A DNA stretch of 8,432 nt from Planctomycetota bacterium (GTDB lineage Bacteria; Planctomycetota; UBA1135; UBA2386). Under the pieces are notes generated by a model, which saw only the letters and a program-made list of their open reading frames with translations, was not told the origin of the DNA and ran no database searches. This document shows, in pieces, positions 6,152-8,432 of the stretch. The stretch is taken from contig JAEYTU010000520.1 in the NCBI GenBank assembly GCA_023433825.1, positions 1 to 8,432 of the forward strand, given 5' to 3'. Position 1 is the stretch's first letter; each line of letters starts with the position of its first letter. Position numbers and translations under genes: made by a program.

Positions 6152-7858
6152 TCAGCGGTAGTAGAGGATCAGCAGGACGCCGAGCAGGACGGCCATCCAG
6201 AGCATGCTCGACTCGGTCGGCCACGTGCGCGCGAGGACGCCGCGCGGACCGTGCGCACGCAGCATCCCGCGCCAGATGCGATCGCCGAGCCGCGCGAGGC
6301 GTGCATCGGCGGCATCGGTCCGCGACGCGATCGCCCCGCCGAGCCGCGCCAGCGCGCGCGGGCCGCCGCGACGGAACACCCAGTCGGCGTCCAAGTTCGT
6401 CGACGGGAGTTCCGGCGGGTACAGCCCGGTCCGTTGCAGCCATGCGAACGCCATCGCGGACCAGAACAGCAGCTGCAACTGCGTGACGACGTGGGTGACG
6501 TCGTACGGCTCGTAGCCGACCTGCCACGGCAGCACGCGGTACAGCAGCGTCGGGACGCACCCGACGACGATGCACAGCGTCGCGGCGAGCGCCATCGCGA
6601 GTTGCATGTTCCGCGGCGGTTCGGCCGGGCGGAGTCCCGAGTCGTGCGCGAAGAACGCGAAGAACGGGATCTTGATGCCGGCGTGATGGAAGACGCCGGC
6701 CGACGCGAACAGCAGCAACAGCCACAGCACGTCGTAGTCGGCGTTCAGCGCCGCGGTCATGACCATCGCCTTGCTGACGAACCCCGAGAACAGTGGGAAC
6801 GCCGAGATCGACGCCGCGCCGACCAGGCAGAACGCCGTCGTGCGCGGCATCGTTCGCCAGAGACCGCCGAGTTCGTTGCCGCCGATGCGACCGGTCTGGT
6901 GCAGGACCGCCCCCATCGTCATGAACAGCAGCCCCTTGAAGACGACGTCGTTGCAGGCATGCGCGACGGCGCCGGCCAGACCGAGTTCGCTGCCGATCCC
7001 GATCCCGCAGACCATGAACCCGACCTGGTTGACGAGGCTGTAGGCGAGCACCCGGCGGAGGTCGTTCTCGATGACGGCGTAGAAGATCGGGAAGCACGCC
7101 ATCGCGCCGCCGATCCAGACCAACGCCTCGACGCCGGCGAACTGGCACGCGAGCGCGTAGACGCCGACCTTCGTCGTGAACGCCGACAGCCAGACGGTCC
7201 CGGTCGGCGTCGCCTCGGGATACGCGTCGGTCAGCCAGACGTGCGCGAACGGGAACGCGGCTTTGATCCCGAACGCCAGCAGCAGCAGCACGAACCCCGG
7301 GTCCTCGGGCCCGATCGGCACGATCGCGGCCGAACCGGTCGCGTCGAAACGGACCAGCGCGCCGGCGAGCAGCAAGAGGCCCGATGCGAGCTGCCACAGC
7401 AGGTAGCGCCACCCGGCGCGGAGGGCACGTTCGCCGCCGCGCGCCCAGATCTGGAACACCGACGCGACGGCCATCGCCTCGACCCAGACGAACATCGTGA
7501 CGAGGTCGCCGGCGACGACGGCGCCGACGGCCGACGCCGCGTAGACGAGCGCCGTCGCCGGCTGCGTCCGGTCTTCGACGTGCAGCGAGTACAGCGCCGC
7601 GAGGAACGCCGCGACGCAGAACAAGCCAGCGAACACGGCGCCGATCCCGGTGATCGCGCAGGTCGTCAACGGGATGCCGCCGAGCGTGATCGCGTGGACC
7701 GCAGCGGCACCCGAGACGACGCCCGGCCAAGCCATCAGCGCCGCGAACGACGCCGCCGGCGCGAGCAGCATCAGCACGTCGCGGACGCGCCGCGGCACGA
7801 ACGGCACGAGCGCCGCCGCGACGAGCATCGGCACGTACGGCGGCAACTCAAACGCCAT
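6152..7858 (-). CDS. mrpD: Proton-conducting antiporter subunit D (Mrp/Mnh type, NuoL/M/N family)
   Basis: A 568-residue integral membrane protein of the family that moves protons through Mrp Na+/H+ antiporters and complex I. About 14 hydrophobic helices are visible. The charged membrane residues of the family are in place: Glu127 in FVWVEAMAVAS, Lys199 in GIKAAFPFAHVWLTDAYPEA, Lys230 in FTTKVGVYAL, Lys308 in HACNDVVFKGLLFM, and Lys363 in SGFVSKAMVM on the broken distal helix. A C-terminal part with PYDVTHVVTQLQLL (451-464), GLYPPEL and NLDADW points to the Na+/H+ antiporter subunit D branch rather than NuoN. Residues about 497-549 are an Arg/Ala-rich amphipathic stretch, followed by one last helix (552-567). 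The ATG at 7858 lies 11 bases inside the preceding 88-residue gene and has GAGGA eight bases upstream, so translation is probably coupled. Which ion is exchanged, and whether it works alone, cannot be told from sequence. A stand-alone hydrogenase- or complex-I-like membrane module is the main alternative. Confidence 0.92.
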   Translation of the reverse strand: MAFELPPYVPMLVAAALVPFVPRRVRDVLMLLAPAASFAALMAWPGVVSGAAAVHAITLGGIPLTTCAITGIGAVFAGLFCVAAFLAALYSLHVEDRTQPATALVYAASAVGAVVAGDLVTMFVWVEAMAVASVFQIWARGGERALRAGWRYLLWQLASGLLLLAGALVRFDATGSAAIVPIGPEDPGFVLLLLAFGIKAAFPFAHVWLTDAYPEATPTGTVWLSAFTTKVGVYALACQFAGVEALVWIGGAMACFPIFYAVIENDLRRVLAYSLVNQVGFMVCGIGIGSELGLAGAVAHACNDVVFKGLLFMTMGAVLHQTGRIGGNELGGLWRTMPRTTAFCLVGAASISAFPLFSGFVSKAMVMTAALNADYDVLWLLLLFASAGVFHHAGIKIPFFAFFAHDSGLRPAEPPRNMQLAMALAATLCIVVGCVPTLLYRVLPWQVGYEPYDVTHVVTQLQLLFWSAMAFAWLQRTGLYPPELPSTNLDADWVFRRGGPRALARLGGAIASRTDAADARLARLGDRIWRGMLRAHGPRGVLARTWPTESSMLWMAVLLGVLLILYYR

Positions 7859-8114
7859 CGTAGTAGTCCTCGTCGCGCATCAGGACACGCCGCATCGCGC
7901 GCGCAGCCAGCACGAGCGCGACGCAGGCGACGAAGCCGTAGACGCCGTAGAAGCCGAACCACCCTTCGATCGGGTGGACGACGTGGCGGTGATAGAGCAG
8001 GTCGGCGAGCAGCAGCGCGACGCAGACGGCCAGGAAGATCGCGAACGCGCGACCGCCGCGGCGCGACTTCGGCGCGTGATGTGCGTCGGGCCCGGTGTCG
8101 TGCGGTGCCGTCAT
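7848..8114 (-). CDS. Small two-helix membrane protein in the antiporter operon
   Basis: An 88-residue protein between two proton-conducting antiporter subunits. Its ATG at 8114 overlaps the stop of the preceding gene in an ATGA arrangement, and its end overlaps the next gene by 11 bases, so all three are surely co-transcribed and probably translationally coupled. A His/Pro/Lys-rich N-terminus (1-22) precedes helix one (about 23-41), a short loop YHRHVVHPIEGW (41-52) with three His and one Glu, helix two (about 54-73), and an acidic tail LMRDEDYYDGV. I cannot assign a named Mrp subunit. MrpF is of similar size but predicted with three helices, and MrpC and MrpG do not obviously match. Location suggests a small accessory subunit that helps pack or assemble the D-type subunits. 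The long upstream extension of the frame is Arg-rich and overlaps the preceding gene, so it was rejected. Confidence 0.85.
   Translation of the reverse strand: MTAPHDTGPDAHHAPKSRRGGRAFAIFLAVCVALLLADLLYHRHVVHPIEGWFGFYGVYGFVACVALVLAARAMRRVLMRDEDYYDGV
7867..7871 (-). promoter_or_regulatory. Shine-Dalgarno site of the D-type antiporter gene, inside the upstream gene
   Basis: GAGGA on the minus strand lies eight bases before the ATG at 7858, inside the DEDYY codons of the 88-residue gene. It supports this start and allows re-initiation by ribosomes finishing the upstream gene. Confidence 0.5.
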
Positions 8115-8432
8115 CGAACCACCACCGATGCGAGCATTCGCTGCAGCGGGTCGAGCAGGAAGAACGCGGCGACGCACATCGCGGCCGTCAGCCCGATCGC
8201 GATCCGACAGGCGATCGGCGCCTCGGTCGGCGCGTGCGTGTCGTGCGTGTCGTGCGCGTCGTGCGCATGTTGCCCTTCGTCCGCCTTCGCATGTCCGCCG
8301 GCGAACGCGCGCACGGCGATCGGGACGAGATACGCGGCGCTCAGCAGCGAACTGACGAGCAGGACGCCGAGCAGCCACGGTCGCTCGGCGCCGGCGCGGC
8401 CCGCGCCGAGCCCCCCCGTGCTCCCCGTTCCA
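8111..8432 (-). CDS. Proton-conducting antiporter subunit (D/NuoM-like), C-terminal end only, truncated by window edge
   Basis: The frame is open to the right edge, giving 106 residues up to a TGA at 8113-8111 that overlaps the next ATG. After a Gly-rich piece comes a helix with RPWLLGVLLVSSLLSAAYLVPI (18-38 of the visible part). The SSLLSAAYLVPI-RAF pattern is characteristic of the last helices of MrpD, NuoM and NuoN proteins, where it usually reads like LLNAAYFLPI-YRAF. Then follows a hydrophilic loop with a His/Asp repeat (HAHDAHDTHDTHAP, 55-68), the sequence TEAPIACRIAI, and a final helix (about 73-95) ending in FLLDPLQRML, again like family C-termini. Most of the protein, including the charged proton-path residues, lies beyond the window, so its exact class (MrpA-like or D-like) is open. 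A GTG in frame at 8314 would give a 67-residue product without the first helix and is not the true start. Confidence 0.82.
   Translation of the reverse strand, partial: GTGSTGGLGAGRAGAERPWLLGVLLVSSLLSAAYLVPIAVRAFAGGHAKADEGQHAHDAHDTHDTHAPTEAPIACRIAIGLTAAMCVAAFFLLDPLQRMLASVVVR
8234..8269 (-). repeat. Four 9-bp tandem repeats encoding a His-Asp-x loop
   Basis: On the + strand the units read GTGCGTGTC twice, then GTGCGCGTC, then GTGCGCATG, a head-to-tail array of 36 bases. On the coding (minus) strand each 9-bp unit is three codons, giving the HDA and HDT tripeptides of the loop between the last two helices of the truncated antiporter subunit. Because the unit is a multiple of three, copy-number change would lengthen or shorten the loop without a frameshift. 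Confidence 0.7.

Noticed and set aside
4434..6161. A 575-codon + strand frame opposite the metallopeptidase
   Set aside because: The product is Leu/Arg/Val/Asp-rich with no motif, and it is explained by codon bias of the gene on the other strand.
5994..7730. Minus-strand open frame that would extend the metallopeptidase by about 580 residues into the antiporter gene
   Set aside because: It is an out-of-frame reading of the antiporter gene. The GGAGG site and signal peptide at 5993 define a proper start, and the antiporter frame has full family motifs.
1..8432. tRNA, rRNA, CRISPR, transposon ends or attachment sites
   Set aside because: I saw no cloverleaf, repeat-spacer array, transposase motif or terminal inverted repeats, and base composition looks even throughout.

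Overview
The window is 8.4 kb of very GC-rich bacterial DNA, gene-dense on both strands, with no RNA gene, insertion sequence, phage gene or CRISPR array that I can see. The strong G/C third-position bias opens long false frames opposite and beside the real genes. The host is probably a member of Planctomycetota or a similar high-GC phylum. That rests on the gene mix: a secreted gluzincin-like protein, a secreted orphan protein, a GT-C-like membrane protein with a large C-terminal domain, and few Shine-Dalgarno sites. It is an inference, not proof.

Left part (1-4382). The left edge cuts an N-acyl-D-amino-acid deacylase on the + strand, leaving its C-terminal part. It converges, with 18 bases between stops, on a minus-strand gene for a 660-residue polytopic membrane protein that resembles GT-C glycosyltransferases. 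That gene is divergent, across 165 bases, from a + strand gene for a secreted 364-residue protein of no family I recognise. Compact hairpins lie at both convergent gene ends (1122-1138 and 4363-4385) and may be shared terminators.

Middle (4395-6151). A minus-strand gene encodes a secreted 532-residue protein with the motif HEAMH followed by NEG, as in gluzincin zinc peptidases. It has a clear GGAGG ribosome binding site and a weak promoter candidate in the 158-base gap upstream. The spacer of that candidate is itself an imperfect dyad.

Right part (6152-8432). Three tightly overlapping minus-strand genes form part of a cation/proton antiporter operon of the Mrp/Mnh type, related to the proton-pumping subunits of complex I. 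In transcription order these are the C-terminus of one proton-conducting subunit (cut by the right edge), an 88-residue two-helix membrane protein, and a complete 568-residue D-type subunit with all the expected charged membrane residues. The first gene carries a His/Asp-rich loop built from 9-bp tandem repeats. A multi-subunit membrane antiporter is the natural reading. The other subunits would lie beyond the right edge.

The most interesting points are the two D-type subunits bracketing a small conserved-looking membrane protein, the His-Asp repeat loop, the orphan secreted protein, and the gluzincin next to the antiporter operon. Nothing here clearly amounts to a wholly new system.
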